From Kovacikia minuta CCNUW1 (lineage in GTDB: Bacteria; Cyanobacteriota; Cyanobacteriia; Leptolyngbyales; Leptolyngbyaceae): DNA of 64,000 nucleotides. Both the position numbers and the translations under genes were made by a program. This document shows positions 28,646 through 39,389 of this stretch, piece by piece. Positions within the stretch are counted from its first letter, which is position 1. Each line of letters opens with the position of its first letter. Under the pieces are notes generated by a model that did not search any database, was not told the origin of the DNA, and saw only the letters and a program-made list of their open reading frames with translations. Where the stretch lies: contig NZ_CP083582.1 of the NCBI RefSeq assembly GCF_020091585.1, positions 3,658,001-3,722,000 on the forward strand, given 5' to 3'.

Positions 28646-29715
28646 ATGCCGACGATGGATGCTGAGAAACTTCAACAAATTCAAGCTCACGCTCGTGCGA
28701 TAGCGGCATTGCTCTACGATGAAACTGCCCCAGAGCAATTAACCACCCTTGAAGGCATCGAAGCGGCAGTAAGAGGACATGTCCTGGAGCAGGTCAGTCC
28801 AGAAATCGGTAATTTTTTATCACAAGGGCAAGCGGTCCTAGCAGCGGACGAAGTCGGCAACTCAAAAGCATCCTTGGCAGCATCAGCCTCACCGAAAACC
28901 AAGCGAAAGTCTTGAACGTGAAAGAGCGCACTCAGTTAAGTCCTTACTTGGAGAAATGCTGCTTGATTTTGAGTGCGAATGTGTCCTATGAGCGATCTGC
29001 TCAAGATATTCCGATTCTAACGGGAATGAAGGTTTCCAGAGGGACACAGCAACGGTTAGTGCATCGGCAGTGCTTCGAGTTGCCACGAATTGAAACCGCA
29101 GTGGAGGAAATGAGTATTGATGGCGGCAAGGTGCGGATTCGTACTCCAAAAGGAGAGATTTGTAGATGGCAGGATTACAAAGCTGTGAATCTGCATGGAC
29201 ATTGCTGTGAGGCATTTTTGCAAGACAATGAGCAATTAGTCCAATGGGTCAACGAACAACCGCTGAACACTCCGGTTACTTGTCTCGGTGATGGTCATGA
29301 TGGGATTTGGAACTTGTTTGCAGGGATTGCTGAAGTCAGCCAACGACGTGAGATTTTAGATTGGTTTCATCTGGTCGAAAATCTGTACAAAGTCGGTGGT
29401 TCACTGCAACGATTAGCCACTGTGGAAAGCTTGTTGTGGCAGGGTAACGTAGATGGCGCAATTGAGCAATTCACGGGTTGGCAGCATGAACAGGTTGACA
29501 ACTTCATCGCCTATCTCACCAAACATCGTCATCGCATTGTCAACTATAGTTACTACCAAGCCGAAGGCATTTCAATTGGGTCGGGCATGATTGAATCGAC
29601 GGTGAAGCAGATCAGCGCACGTATCAAACTGACCGGGGCACAGTGGAAAGCGGACAATGTGCCGCAAGTGTTGCTGCACCGTTGCGCTTATCTCAATGGG
29701 CAACTCTCACTCTAA
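28646..29715 (+). CDS. ISKra4-like transposase made by -1 frameshifting
   Basis: The N-terminal frame (MPTMDAEKLQQIQAHARAI to EIGNF) and the catalytic frame (from ATC at 28819 to 29715) overlap. A canonical slippery heptamer T-TTT-TTA at 28813-28819 joins them as GNFFITRASG. After the slip the chain continues RQLKSILGSISLTENQAKVLNVKE, which is conserved transposase sequence lying upstream of the first possible start of the second frame, so frameshifting and not independent initiation must produce it. The zero frame alone ends at 28915. Acidic positions in MSIDGGK, CLGDGHDGIW and GSGMIES are candidates for the catalytic triad. About 356 residues. Confidence 0.82.
28813..28819 (+). promoter_or_regulatory. 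-1 ribosomal frameshift slippery site
   Basis: T TTT TTA in the zero frame (codons AAT TTT TTA), the X XXY YYZ pattern. The -1 frame has a stop (TAA) at 28810-28812 and is open from 28813 onward. Confidence 0.75.
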
Positions 29716-29730
29716 GACTTACAAGACTGG

Positions 29731-32700
29731 GATGCACCCAGATCGGTTGTTTGAAATAGTCAATCATTTGAATGTGGGTAAGACCTCGATCGTTCATGCT
29801 GCAAAACGAGCGGAACTCGCCCAGCTTAACTTTTTGGCTGGATGTAAAGCCAAAGCTTCCACAGCCTATGCCGCCGCCTTAATGTACATCTCAACAGCGA
29901 TCGATCTCTTACCTGATGACTGTTTTGAAAGCAATTATCAACTCAGTTTTCAGCTATACAAAGGACGGGCTGAAGCTGAATACTTAAATGGCAACTTAAA
30001 AGCGGCTGAACTGTGGATTGAGCGAACCCTGGACAAAGCCAAAACGCCCCTGGAAAAAGCCGATGTCTTTAACATGGCGATCGTTCAATATACCCTGCAA
30101 GCCAAATATTCAGACGCCATTCATGTTGGTCGTCAGGCACTTGCTTTGATTGGTATCGATTTACCCGAAAAAGATTTAGAAGCAGCGCTGGATGCAGAAC
30201 TCTCAGCCTCAACCAACATCTTAAAAGATGGTTCCTTTGCTGTGCTGTCTGCGTTGCCTATCATGATGCAACCTGAGCAGAAAATGGCGATTAAGCTGTT
30301 AATCAGTATGGGTCCCCCAACCTATCGATCACACCAGAGATTGTGGTCTGTGATTTGCGCGAAAGCTGTTAATCTATGCTTGCAATACGGAAATACACCG
30401 GAAATTGGCTATATCTATCCTGCTTTTGGGGGATTGCGAGGATATGCACTAAACACCTACCAGGGAACGGATCAATTACTGGAAATTACCCTCCAATTGA
30501 TCCAATTCTTTAACGATAAATCTGCTGAAAGTGTTGCTTACTTAATGATTGGTAGCTCTCTCAGGCATTGGTCGCACCCCCTCAAGGTAGCCACTGAAGA
30601 TTATCTTTCATCCTACCGTGTGGGTTTAGAGTCGAGCAATTTACAGTATGCCGCCTATGCCTTTGGGCATAATATGTATTGCCGTTTCTATCAAAGTGTT
30701 CCCCTCGACCAACTCTTTGAAGAAGTGACTGAATCGCTAAACTTTAGCCAAAAATATAAGAATCAGTGGGCGATCGATCTATTGTTAGGAGGGCAGGCGA
30801 TCGTTTCAGGATTGATGGGCAATCAGGAAAAGGGAAGTTTTCTTGATCGGGCGATGTTTGACCCCGAAAGCGAGTATCTAACACAATGTAAAGACCACAA
30901 AAACTGGCAGGTTATTTGTATTTTCAATATTCTAAAAACTCAGGCTCTTTTCTTTTTCGATCGCCTTGATGAAGCCCTGGAGTATGGCAAGCAAGCGGAT
31001 GCGGAAATTATTAATGTTGCTCCTCAGGGTTTGCTGCCCTATACCCACCATGTGTTTACCTATGCACTGCTGTTGGTTTCACTCTACCCCAATGCAGAGG
31101 AATCTCAAAAACTAGACTACTGGCAAAAAATTGAGACCTATCGAAACCAACTTAAAATTTGGGCGCAGAACTGTCCCTCTAATTTTTTGCACCTGTGGTA
31201 TCTGGTTGAGGCAGAAGTCGCTCGAATTTCTAAGAATTACTTAGAGGCGATCGAACAATACGATCTCGCCATTACTGAAGCAAAAGCCCACGGATACCTC
31301 CAGGAAGAAGCACTGGCCAGTGAACTCGCAGCTAAGTTCTATCTCAACTGGGGCAAAGAAGAATTTGCTGCCAGCTATATGCAAGCTGCCTACTACGGCT
31401 ATGCCCACTGGGCTGCGAAAGCGAAGGTTCAAGATTTAGAGCGCCGCTACCCCAAATTACTTGCGCCGATTTTGCAACAGCAAATAGTTTTGTCACCCAA
31501 TGAAACCGTTTTTGCATCAAACCCGCTCACGACTCTTCAGGCTTCCGGTACGCAGTCTTCCTCTAGCAATACCAGCATTTCCGATACCCTTGATCTGGCA
31601 ACTGTGCTCAAGGCATCCCAGGCCCTTTCCAGCGAAATTCAACTCGATCGGCTACTGGCAACATTGCTCCTTACCGTTTTAGAAAGTGCTGGGGCAGACA
31701 GGGGCGCATTGCTGATGCCCCAAGAGAATCAATGGTTTGTGAAAGCACTTGCCACCGTTGATCAGCCCGTGCGGGTTCAATCCATTGCTTTAGCCGACAG
31801 TGGGGAGGTTCCCCACACCTTAATTAACAGCGTCAAACGGAGTTTACAGCCCATTGTGGTTGTGGATGCTGCTGCCCATCCCGCCCTGGCAACAGATGCT
31901 TACATTGTTCAACAACAACCCAAAAGTATCCTTTGCACACCGATTCTTCAGCAAGGTAAACTGACTGCAATTTTGTATTTAGAGAATCATGTCACGGTGG
32001 GAGCGTTTACCACCGATCGCCTGGAACTATTTAACCTGTTGTGTATTCAGGTGGCTATCTCGTTAGAAAATGCTCAGATCTATCAACAGTCACAAACTTA
32101 TGCCCAACAGCTAGAACAAAAGACACACGCCCTGGAAGAAGCCCTGAATGATTTGCAAAACGCCCAATTGAAGATTGTCCAAAGCGAAAAAATGTCAGCG
32201 CTCGGTAACTTAGTTGCAGGCGTAGCCCATGAGATTAATAATCCGGTTGGTTTTATTGCAGGCAACTTACAACCCGCACTTGAATACGTCCAAGATACGT
32301 TCAGGCTGCTTGATTTATATGAACAGGAATATCCTGAACCGGCTGCTGCCATCCAATCAGAAATCGAAGCGATCGACCTGGATTACATCCGTGAAGATTT
32401 GCCCAAGCTGATTGGTTCAATGCAGGTTGGGGTGGATCGCATCCGTAGCATCAGCACTAGCCTCAGAAGCTTTTCCAGAGATGATAAGGACTACAAAGTA
32501 CCCTTCAATATTCACGAAGGGATTGATAGCACCATCATGATTCTTAAGCATCGGTTAAAAGCCAATGACGATCGTCCCGCCATTAAAGTGCGAACTGACT
32601 ATAGCAACATTCCCACGATCGATTGCTTTCCTGGACAACTGAACCAGGTGTTTATGAATATTTTGGCAAACGCGATCGATGCGCTGGAAGAAGCAAATCA

Positions 32701-33007
32701 GAAACGCTCATTCGCAGATCTGCAAACAAACCCCAACCGAATTGAAATTCAAACTCGATTCAACGAGTCTGAGAACCAGGTTGTGATTCATATCCGAGAT
32801 AATGGCATTGGGATCTCAGATGATATTCAGAAACGGATTTTTGATCATTTATTTACAACCAAAGCCGTCGGGAAAGGAACCGGATTAGGATTAGCGATCG
32901 CCCATCAAATTGTAGTTGAAAATCATCATGGCTCCATCAACGTGCATTCTCAGCCTGAGATCGGAACTGAATTTACGATCGTCCTGCCAGTCTTACCTGA
33001 CACCTGA
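29731..33007 (+). pseudogene. Second giant hybrid kinase, C-terminal half (helical region, GAF, histidine kinase)
   Basis: The native frame resumes at the right target duplication. An ATG within the right inverted repeat (29731) is in frame and could give a stand-alone product of about 1091 residues. It contains the TPR-like helical region, GAF (SDTLDLATVLKASQAL onward), a coiled coil, HisKA (GVAHEINNPVGFI) and HATPase (NQVFMNILANAIDAL, RDNGIG, GKGTGLGLAIAHQ). Compared with its neighbour, the two PAS domains between GAF and HisKA are absent. Whether it is expressed depends on transcription out of the IS. Confidence 0.88.
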
Positions 33008-33029
33008 CACCTGTTACCCGTCACCTGCT

Positions 33030-34478
33030 TCAGGATCGTGATACGTCTGCAAATGCCTCGTATTGGGCTTCGTTGATTCGTCCAGCTTGATACAGAGTTT
33101 CGGTAATTTCAGAAATGGTTAACACCGAATGTGCCCGGTAGCCGTTGGCGGATAAACGGTCCTTCACGCCTTGCTCGTGATCCATAAAAACCACAATATC
33201 CTGTACCATCAAGCCTGCCGACTGAAGTTTGGCAGCTCCTTCCATTGCACTATTGCCACTGATGAGAATGTCATCAACAACGACAACCGTTTCTCCGGGT
33301 TCAAAGTTACCTTCAATCACACGACGAGTTCCATGCGCTTTTACCTCCTTACGGGGAAAGATCATCGGTCGGTTCAAATGCAATGCCAATCCAGTTGCGG
33401 TGGGCAAAGAGCCATAGGGAATCCCTGCAATGCGATCGAATTCTAATGTTTTGAGAATGACAGCATAGGCAGTCAGAATCTGATGGAAAAGCTGAGGGTT
33501 GGAAATAATCTTACGGAGATCAATGTAATAAGGGAAAACCGCTCCGGATGCCTGCACAAACTCACCAAACAGAATGCAACCGATATCGTAAAGCTGCAAA
33601 ATCAAGTCCAGATGGGGATGCTGGTTCAGGATGCAGACATCAGGCATCCACAGATCGCACGTTGAACCTTCCCGCACAATTTGAGTTCTAATCTGGTTGA
33701 CTTGTTCCCGCAACGACTGCACAAGTTCACCGGGATGCTCCTGACTGAGCCAATCCTGGGGAACAGGGATCAGCAAACCTTCGCCATAGGCATCCAGACC
33801 AGCGGTCAGAATTTGGGGTAAGTCCGTTCCTTCTTGCCAGATGCTGCGTACCAGGATGACCCGTTCGGGTGCGATCGCCCGTACTTTTGCCAGCACGTCT
33901 GGTGTTGTCGTTCCCACCTCTAACCCCAGTTGTCTGGGAGTACCCCAGGTTCTCGCTTCCTTCGCAACCTGTAAATAGAAGGGCGTTTCTGGCGTGGGGT
34001 AATCCTGCAATATGCCTGCGGCAGGATTGGAGGTACAGCACAACACGAACACCGCTTTACCGGAATGCACCAAAAAGGGGGCAACGTGGTCCTGCCCAGC
34101 ATAGGAACACAACGTAATGGCATCGACCTGCCACTGCCCAAACACCGTTTGAGCAAACAGAGTGCTGGTGTTCAGGTCACTGTGCTTAGCATCCAGAATA
34201 ACTGGAATATGGGGCGGGATGGCTGCGATCGTCTCTTGTAGAAGTGCCATCCCAGGCGCACCCAGTGCTTCATAAAACCCCAGGGTGGGTTTGTAGACAC
34301 AGACGAGATCAGCCGTTTCTGCAATCACAAACTGTAACCAGTCTCGCAAACCAGCAATCAGGGTATCAGCTTGATTGCTGTAACGGGAGGGCAGTAACTC
34401 CGGGTTGGGATCAAGCCCTACAACCAGAAGACTGGAGTTGCGAGCGATCGCCGCCTCTAACCGATCAAAGAAGTGCAT
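33030..34478 (-). CDS. pyrFE: Bifunctional orotidine-5'-phosphate decarboxylase / orotate phosphoribosyltransferase
   Basis: 482 residues from the ATG at 34478 (MHFFDRLEAAI); the frame extends upstream only through repeat-derived Leu/Pro/Ser sequence. The N-terminal OMP decarboxylase domain (about 1-275) has LLVVGLDPNPELLP and the catalytic DAKHSDLNTST. The C-terminal orotate PRTase (about 290-482) has the PRPP loop VVVVDDILISGNSAMEGA and IPYGSLPTATGLA. It performs the last two steps of UMP synthesis. Domain order is the reverse of animal UMP synthase; this PyrF-PyrE order is known in cyanobacteria. Divergent from ocp. Confidence 0.94.
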   Translation of the reverse strand: MHFFDRLEAAIARNSSLLVVGLDPNPELLPSRYSNQADTLIAGLRDWLQFVIAETADLVCVYKPTLGFYEALGAPGMALLQETIAAIPPHIPVILDAKHSDLNTSTLFAQTVFGQWQVDAITLCSYAGQDHVAPFLVHSGKAVFVLCCTSNPAAGILQDYPTPETPFYLQVAKEARTWGTPRQLGLEVGTTTPDVLAKVRAIAPERVILVRSIWQEGTDLPQILTAGLDAYGEGLLIPVPQDWLSQEHPGELVQSLREQVNQIRTQIVREGSTCDLWMPDVCILNQHPHLDLILQLYDIGCILFGEFVQASGAVFPYYIDLRKIISNPQLFHQILTAYAVILKTLEFDRIAGIPYGSLPTATGLALHLNRPMIFPRKEVKAHGTRRVIEGNFEPGETVVVVDDILISGNSAMEGAAKLQSAGLMVQDIVVFMDHEQGVKDRLSANGYRAHSVLTISEITETLYQAGRINEAQYEAFADVSRS

Positions 34479-34822
34479 GGTGCTTTTGATAGGAAGTATT
34501 TCTAAGCTACACCGACTTGGTTGTAAAGGCAGAAAGCAGGAGGCAGAAGGTAGAAAAACCAGAGGGATAACCCACACCCCACTTCACAAGACTGCGGCTG
34601 ACTGATCTAAAAACCGCTGTGACTAGAAGCCACTGAGGAGATGTTAAGCAAAATTTATTTCTTAAGGAACTAAAGATAAGACAAACTCAAGATAAATTTA
34701 CTTAACAATTCGACACAATACTGTAAAGTAATGTAAAGAAAATGAAAGCAAGCCTGTCTAAAAGGTAAATTCTTTCAACTTTCAGTGCAGATTCACTGTC
34801 TTTTCCTTAGGAGATTCGTATC
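34479..34822. other. Divergent promoter region of pyrFE and ocp
   Basis: Contains a short repeat (about 34576-34620, with CTGACTGATCTAAAAACCG, also at about 42640-42682), then an AT-rich stretch before ocp. The ocp ribosome site AGGAG is at 34809-34813. No further regulatory box could be assigned. Confidence 0.5.
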
Positions 34823-35170
34823 ATGCCGTTTACAATTGACTCGGCTCGTGGCATTTTCCCTGGTACTCTGGCTGCTGATGCAGTACCGGCAACAACTGCT
34901 AGATTCAATCAGTTAAAGGCTGAAGACCAACTGGCACTGATCTGGTTTGCTTACCTGGAAATGGGCAAGGCGATTACGATCGCCGCTCCCGGAGCAGCGA
35001 GTATGCAGTTTGCCGAAGCAACATTAAACCAGATCCGGCAAATGTCTGCTCGCGAGCAAACCCAGGTCATGTGTGATCTGGCAAACCGTGCTGATACGCC
35101 CATTTGTCGCACCTATGCCACCTGGTCTGCCAACATTAAGCTGGGTTTCTGGTATCAGCTTGGAAAATAG
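34823..35170 (+). pseudogene. ocp: Orange carotenoid protein, N-terminal fragment ended by an in-frame TAG
   Basis: Encodes residues 1-115 of OCP, the blue-light-activated carotenoid protein that quenches phycobilisomes. The start MPFTIDSARGIFPGTLAADA, preceded by AGGAG, is canonical. Carotenoid-contacting Trp41, Tyr44 and Trp110 are all in place. The frame stops at TAG (35168-35170), at a position that is Trp, Leu or Phe in homologues (GxWMxQG context), so one base change from TGG or TTG explains it. The next codon is ATG and the frame continues unchanged to a normal C-terminus. The break falls inside the N-terminal helical domain (residues 1 to about 165) and not at the interdomain linker, so it does not mimic natural HCP/CTDH pairs. 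Confidence 0.93.
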
Positions 35171-35782
35171 ATGGATCAGGGATTGGTTGCGCCAATCCCA
35201 GAGGGCTATAAACTGTCTGCCAACGCTGCTGCTGTACTCCAAGCCATCAGAGAACTGGAGTCGGGTCAGCAAATCACGGTCTTGAGGAATTCTGTGGTGG
35301 ATATGGGCTACGACCCTAGCAAACTGGGGAGCTATACCAGAGTTGCCGAGCCTGTTGTGGTGCCTAAGGAAATGTCGCAGCGCACCCAGGTCACGATCGA
35401 GGGGATCGATAACCCAACCGTATTGAGCTACATGAATAATTTGAATGCGAATGATTTTGATGCCCTGATTCAGTTATTTGTACCCGATGGTGCGTTGCAA
35501 CCCCCCTTCCAAAAGCCGATCGTGGGCAAGGATGCTGTCCTCCGGTTCTTTAGAGAAGAATGCCAGAACCTTAAGTTAATGCCAGAACGAGGAGTTGCCG
35601 AACCCGCGCAGGATGGATACACCCAGATCAAAGTAACAGGGAAAGTACAAACCCCCTGGTTTGGCGCAGGGGTTGGAATGAATATGTCCTGGAGATTTTT
35701 ACTCGATCCCGAAAACAAGATTTTCTTTGTGGCAATTGACTTACTGGCGTCTCCAAAGGAACTCTTAAACCTGGTTCGTTAA
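35171..35782 (+). pseudogene. ocp: Orange carotenoid protein, remainder after the stop
   Basis: Same frame as the upstream fragment, beginning at the ATG directly after the TAG. It carries the last part of the N-terminal domain (VAPIPEGYKLSANAAAV), the linker, and the whole NTF2-like C-terminal domain (YMNNLNANDFDALIQLF, PPFQKPIVGKDAVLRFFREECQ-type sequence, VQTPWFGAGVGMNMSWRF, ending DLLASPKELLNLVR). With the stop codon read as an amino acid the protein is 319 residues, the normal OCP length. Termination-reinitiation at the adjacent ATG could yield a separate C-terminal protein, but its N-terminal domain would be incomplete. Confidence 0.93.
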
Positions 35783-35791
35783 ACAGGGGAA

Positions 35792-35825
35792 TGTGAAAAA
35801 GGTTTCCTTGGAAACCTTTTTCACA
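35792..35825 (+). terminator. Strong hairpin after ocp
   Basis: A perfect 16-bp inverted repeat (arms TGTGAAAAAGGTTTCC and its complement around TT) starts 9 bp after the ocp stop. There is no U-run immediately 3', so it may be a weak terminator or attenuator between ocp and frp, or an mRNA-stabilising stem. Confidence 0.6.
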
Positions 35826-35960
35826 AAGCTTCCCTATTTCACGCATGATTTAGACCTACTGGATATTCTGTTTCAAATTAGCAAAGCAGTAGGATAGGCA
35901 AGGAAAAATCGCCCATTTCATTACGGAATTTTAATTTAATAATGTCAATTAAATTTGATC

Positions 35961-36293
35961 ATGCAAGCAGCAGATACAGATTGGTCTAAAACAGAGAAGA
36001 AAGTTGCCCAAGCAGCCTTCAAAACAGCCTATGAGCGGGAGGTCAGCGCGTTGATTAAGGACGTGCGGGATCATTCAAGTACGATCGTCGAACTGGATGA
36101 CCTCTGGCGTCTCCATGATTTCCTAAGTGCCAGGAGACATGACATTGATGGCAAATACGATTATCGATATTCAGTGCTGATCTTTGTCTTTGCTCGCCTG
36201 CTTAAGGAGGGATGGCTCCAGCTTGGTGAACTAGAAGGTTTAGAGAGAGACAAACTTGCCAAGATATCATCTTTAGCACGGATGCAAGAATAA
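35961..36293 (+). CDS. frp: Fluorescence recovery protein
   Basis: 110 residues from the ATG at 35961. FRP binds the C-terminal domain of photoactivated OCP, speeds its return to the orange form and detaches it from phycobilisomes. Conserved core sequence is visible: LDDLWRLHDFLSARRHDIDGKYDYR, SVLIFVFARLLKEGW and LEGLERDKLAKI. Position right after ocp on the same strand is the usual arrangement. The gene is intact even though ocp carries a stop. It ends 13 bp from the convergent methyltransferase gene. Confidence 0.93.
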   Translation: MQAADTDWSKTEKKVAQAAFKTAYEREVSALIKDVRDHSSTIVELDDLWRLHDFLSARRHDIDGKYDYRYSVLIFVFARLLKEGWLQLGELEGLERDKLAKISSLARMQE

Positions 36294-36306
36294 CAAGAGG
36301 AGCAGA

Positions 36307-37713
36307 TCAGTCAGCCCTATCACCCAACCAGCGCAAAACAACAACCTCTTCTCGGATTTGTTCCTTCGTTGCTGTTGCCAGTCGAGTCCGGAATAAATCA
36401 ATGCTGACTAATTCGTAACCCAATACTTGAGCAATCTCTGCCAGAAGTTGACCTGTGCGAATCATTACTCGCAGGTAAGACGCCTGATCTCCAACGACGT
36501 AGGCTAACTGAGCACCGGGACGCAAAACAGTCCTTAATTCTGCCAGATGTTTTGCCATGCCTCCAAAGTAGAGTTTCGTCACCCTGGCGTACATCCGTTC
36601 AAATCCACTCGTTTTACCCAGTTCAATTCGCCTTGCTTCGATCGTCGCTGCAATCCGTTGAATTTCCGCATGGGAAGCAACCCATTGGTCATCATCATCC
36701 GTTTTATAAACATTCCGAGTGTTCGATCGAACTAATCCTCGCTTCAAGGCTTGTAACTCAGCCCGGTTATGAATGAAACCGAGGAGAACGGTTTCTAACC
36801 GAGTTGTCCGAGTGTAATCTTTCTCGTTGGGATAGGGAGGTGAGGTAATAACCGCATCGATCGAACGGGGTGCCAAAATCTGTGAAATTTGGCGCGAGTC
36901 AGCATGGTAGGCGATCGTCGGTGTAGAAGGGAGCTTTTGAAGTTCAGGCAAATCGCGGGCAATGGTTTCTACCTCCCTTAACCAGGCATCAACCACGGGT
37001 GCATCCGTTTTGGCAGCGCCAACTCCCACTTCTGGACCAAAATGCAAATTACTGATGGTAGAAACTAATGCTTTAGCAAGCGCCAACGACTCATGACCGG
37101 AGTACCGCTGATCATGATGCTGCTGCAACTGTTCCTGTAAAACTAACGTTTTATGTAGGGGCAGGGGGCTAATTGAGTTTGCCAACAACAGCTTGAAACT
37201 TTCTTCTGGAAGGGTTAGTCGTTCCTTGCCATATTTTGCGATCGCACCCTGGGTTGCATCAGCAACCTTAACCGCATGGGCTAGTAAAGCATCGGGATCA
37301 GGTGTCCAATCTACTTTTAACTGGCTGGCAAGGCGAGCCATGGGATTTGCTTCCACCCCAACACCTGGAATTCCGAGCTTTTTGCATTCAACGATCGTGG
37401 TGCCTGTACCGCAGAATGGATCGAGCACCTGGTGCTGCTGATTTACCCCAAACCGTTTCAAATAGTCCCGCACCAGATGGGGTGGATAGGACAAAACAAA
37501 TCGGTACCAATCATGGGCGGGACGATCGGCAACAGAGAGTCGATTAATTTCTGTACGGTATCGGCTCTGTTTACGCTCAGTCGTTGATGGAGCAGGCTCC
37601 GGGTATTGCACAGCTTTATCAATGATAATATCCGAACCATCTCTGCAAGAGACATCTGCACTAAAATACACCACTAATAGGGTAAAAGCAAACAAAAAGG
37701 TTACTGCCCACAC
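36307..37713 (-). CDS. Orphan site-specific DNA methyltransferase (SPPY type)
   Basis: Up to 468 residues. SAM-binding motif I VLDPFCGTGTTIVECKKLG (about 96-114) precedes the catalytic motif ITSPPYPNEKDYTR (about 288-301); SPPY suggests N4-cytosine, though adenine methylation cannot be excluded. The Met at 37713 begins a hydrophobic stretch atypical for such an enzyme. A GTG about 34 codons downstream (near 37611, before QYPEPAPSTTERKQ) is a plausible true start. No restriction endonuclease or specificity gene is adjacent, so it is probably a solitary, housekeeping-type methyltransferase, as is common in cyanobacteria. Recognition site unknown. Confidence 0.85.
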   Translation of the reverse strand: MWAVTFLFAFTLLVVYFSADVSCRDGSDIIIDKAVQYPEPAPSTTERKQSRYRTEINRLSVADRPAHDWYRFVLSYPPHLVRDYLKRFGVNQQHQVLDPFCGTGTTIVECKKLGIPGVGVEANPMARLASQLKVDWTPDPDALLAHAVKVADATQGAIAKYGKERLTLPEESFKLLLANSISPLPLHKTLVLQEQLQQHHDQRYSGHESLALAKALVSTISNLHFGPEVGVGAAKTDAPVVDAWLREVETIARDLPELQKLPSTPTIAYHADSRQISQILAPRSIDAVITSPPYPNEKDYTRTTRLETVLLGFIHNRAELQALKRGLVRSNTRNVYKTDDDDQWVASHAEIQRIAATIEARRIELGKTSGFERMYARVTKLYFGGMAKHLAELRTVLRPGAQLAYVVGDQASYLRVMIRTGQLLAEIAQVLGYELVSIDLFRTRLATATKEQIREEVVVLRWLGDRAD

Positions 37714-37933
37714 TAAATGTCCCCGTGGGTTCCTCTAAATCTGAAATTGATTACTGCCTATTGGAGACGTTCTGTAAGCTCTGCCAAAAGATTGACCCTG
37801 GAGGAGGCACAAAGCGGATTTCGATCCTCTCCAGAACTGGAAATCATTGCTCTGAACCCAGGAATGAGAATAATTCAAAAATCAGATGAATGACAGGGTG
37901 AGGAAAGCTATCATCAACGAATAACTATTTTGA

Positions 37934-39088
<1,155 letters not shown>

Positions 39089-39155
39089 CAGGTATATGGA
39101 GAATAATTAGTAATCGGTAAAATGGAAATTAACAAAACAGCTCACAGGCATTCCC

Positions 39156-39389
39156 ATGAACTCAACGACTAGCTTGCTAACGCGCATTACTCAAACTCCT
39201 GGTCAATGTGGTGGTCGTCCTTGCATCCGAGGGATGCGAATTCGAGTTACTGATATTTTAGAAATGTTGGCTGAAAATGTTACTGTTACCGAGATTTTAG
39301 AAGATTTTCCTGATTTGGAACTTGCAGATATTCAAGCTTGTTTATTCTTTGCCGCACGGCGCACTGATTTTCCTAGACTGACGGCATGA
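39156..39389 (+). CDS. DUF433 antitoxin-like protein
   Basis: 77 residues. TPGQCGGRPCIRGMRIRVTDILEML, then VTEILEDFPDLELADIQACLFFAARR, is the DUF433 signature (VapB-type antitoxin-like helix-turn-helix). The stop overlaps the next start (ATGA at 39386), typical of a toxin-antitoxin operon. Confidence 0.9.
   Translation: MNSTTSLLTRITQTPGQCGGRPCIRGMRIRVTDILEMLAENVTVTEILEDFPDLELADIQACLFFAARRTDFPRLTA

Larger units (their letters stand above)
28552..29739 (+). mobile_element. ISKra4-like insertion sequence, complete, 1188 bp
   Basis: Ends are inverted repeats: GGGTGCATCCCAGTT on the left and, read on the opposite strand, GGGTGCATCCCAGTC on the right (14 of 15 identical). It is flanked by a perfect 8-bp direct repeat AGATCGGT (28544-28551 and 29740-29747). 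Removing the element plus one repeat restores the reading frame of the interrupted kinase (DRLFEIVNHL, against NKLFDIVNHL in the paralogue), which proves the boundaries. The transposase resembles the ISKra4 family. Confidence 0.92.

Noticed and set aside
28912-29715. Second transposase ORF starting independently at TTG 28912
   Set aside because: Conserved transposase sequence in that frame extends upstream to 28819, so a -1 frameshift product is the better model.
29657-29747. Start of the C-terminal kinase fragment at 29657
   Set aside because: Codons before about 29731 are the transposase 3' end read in another frame.
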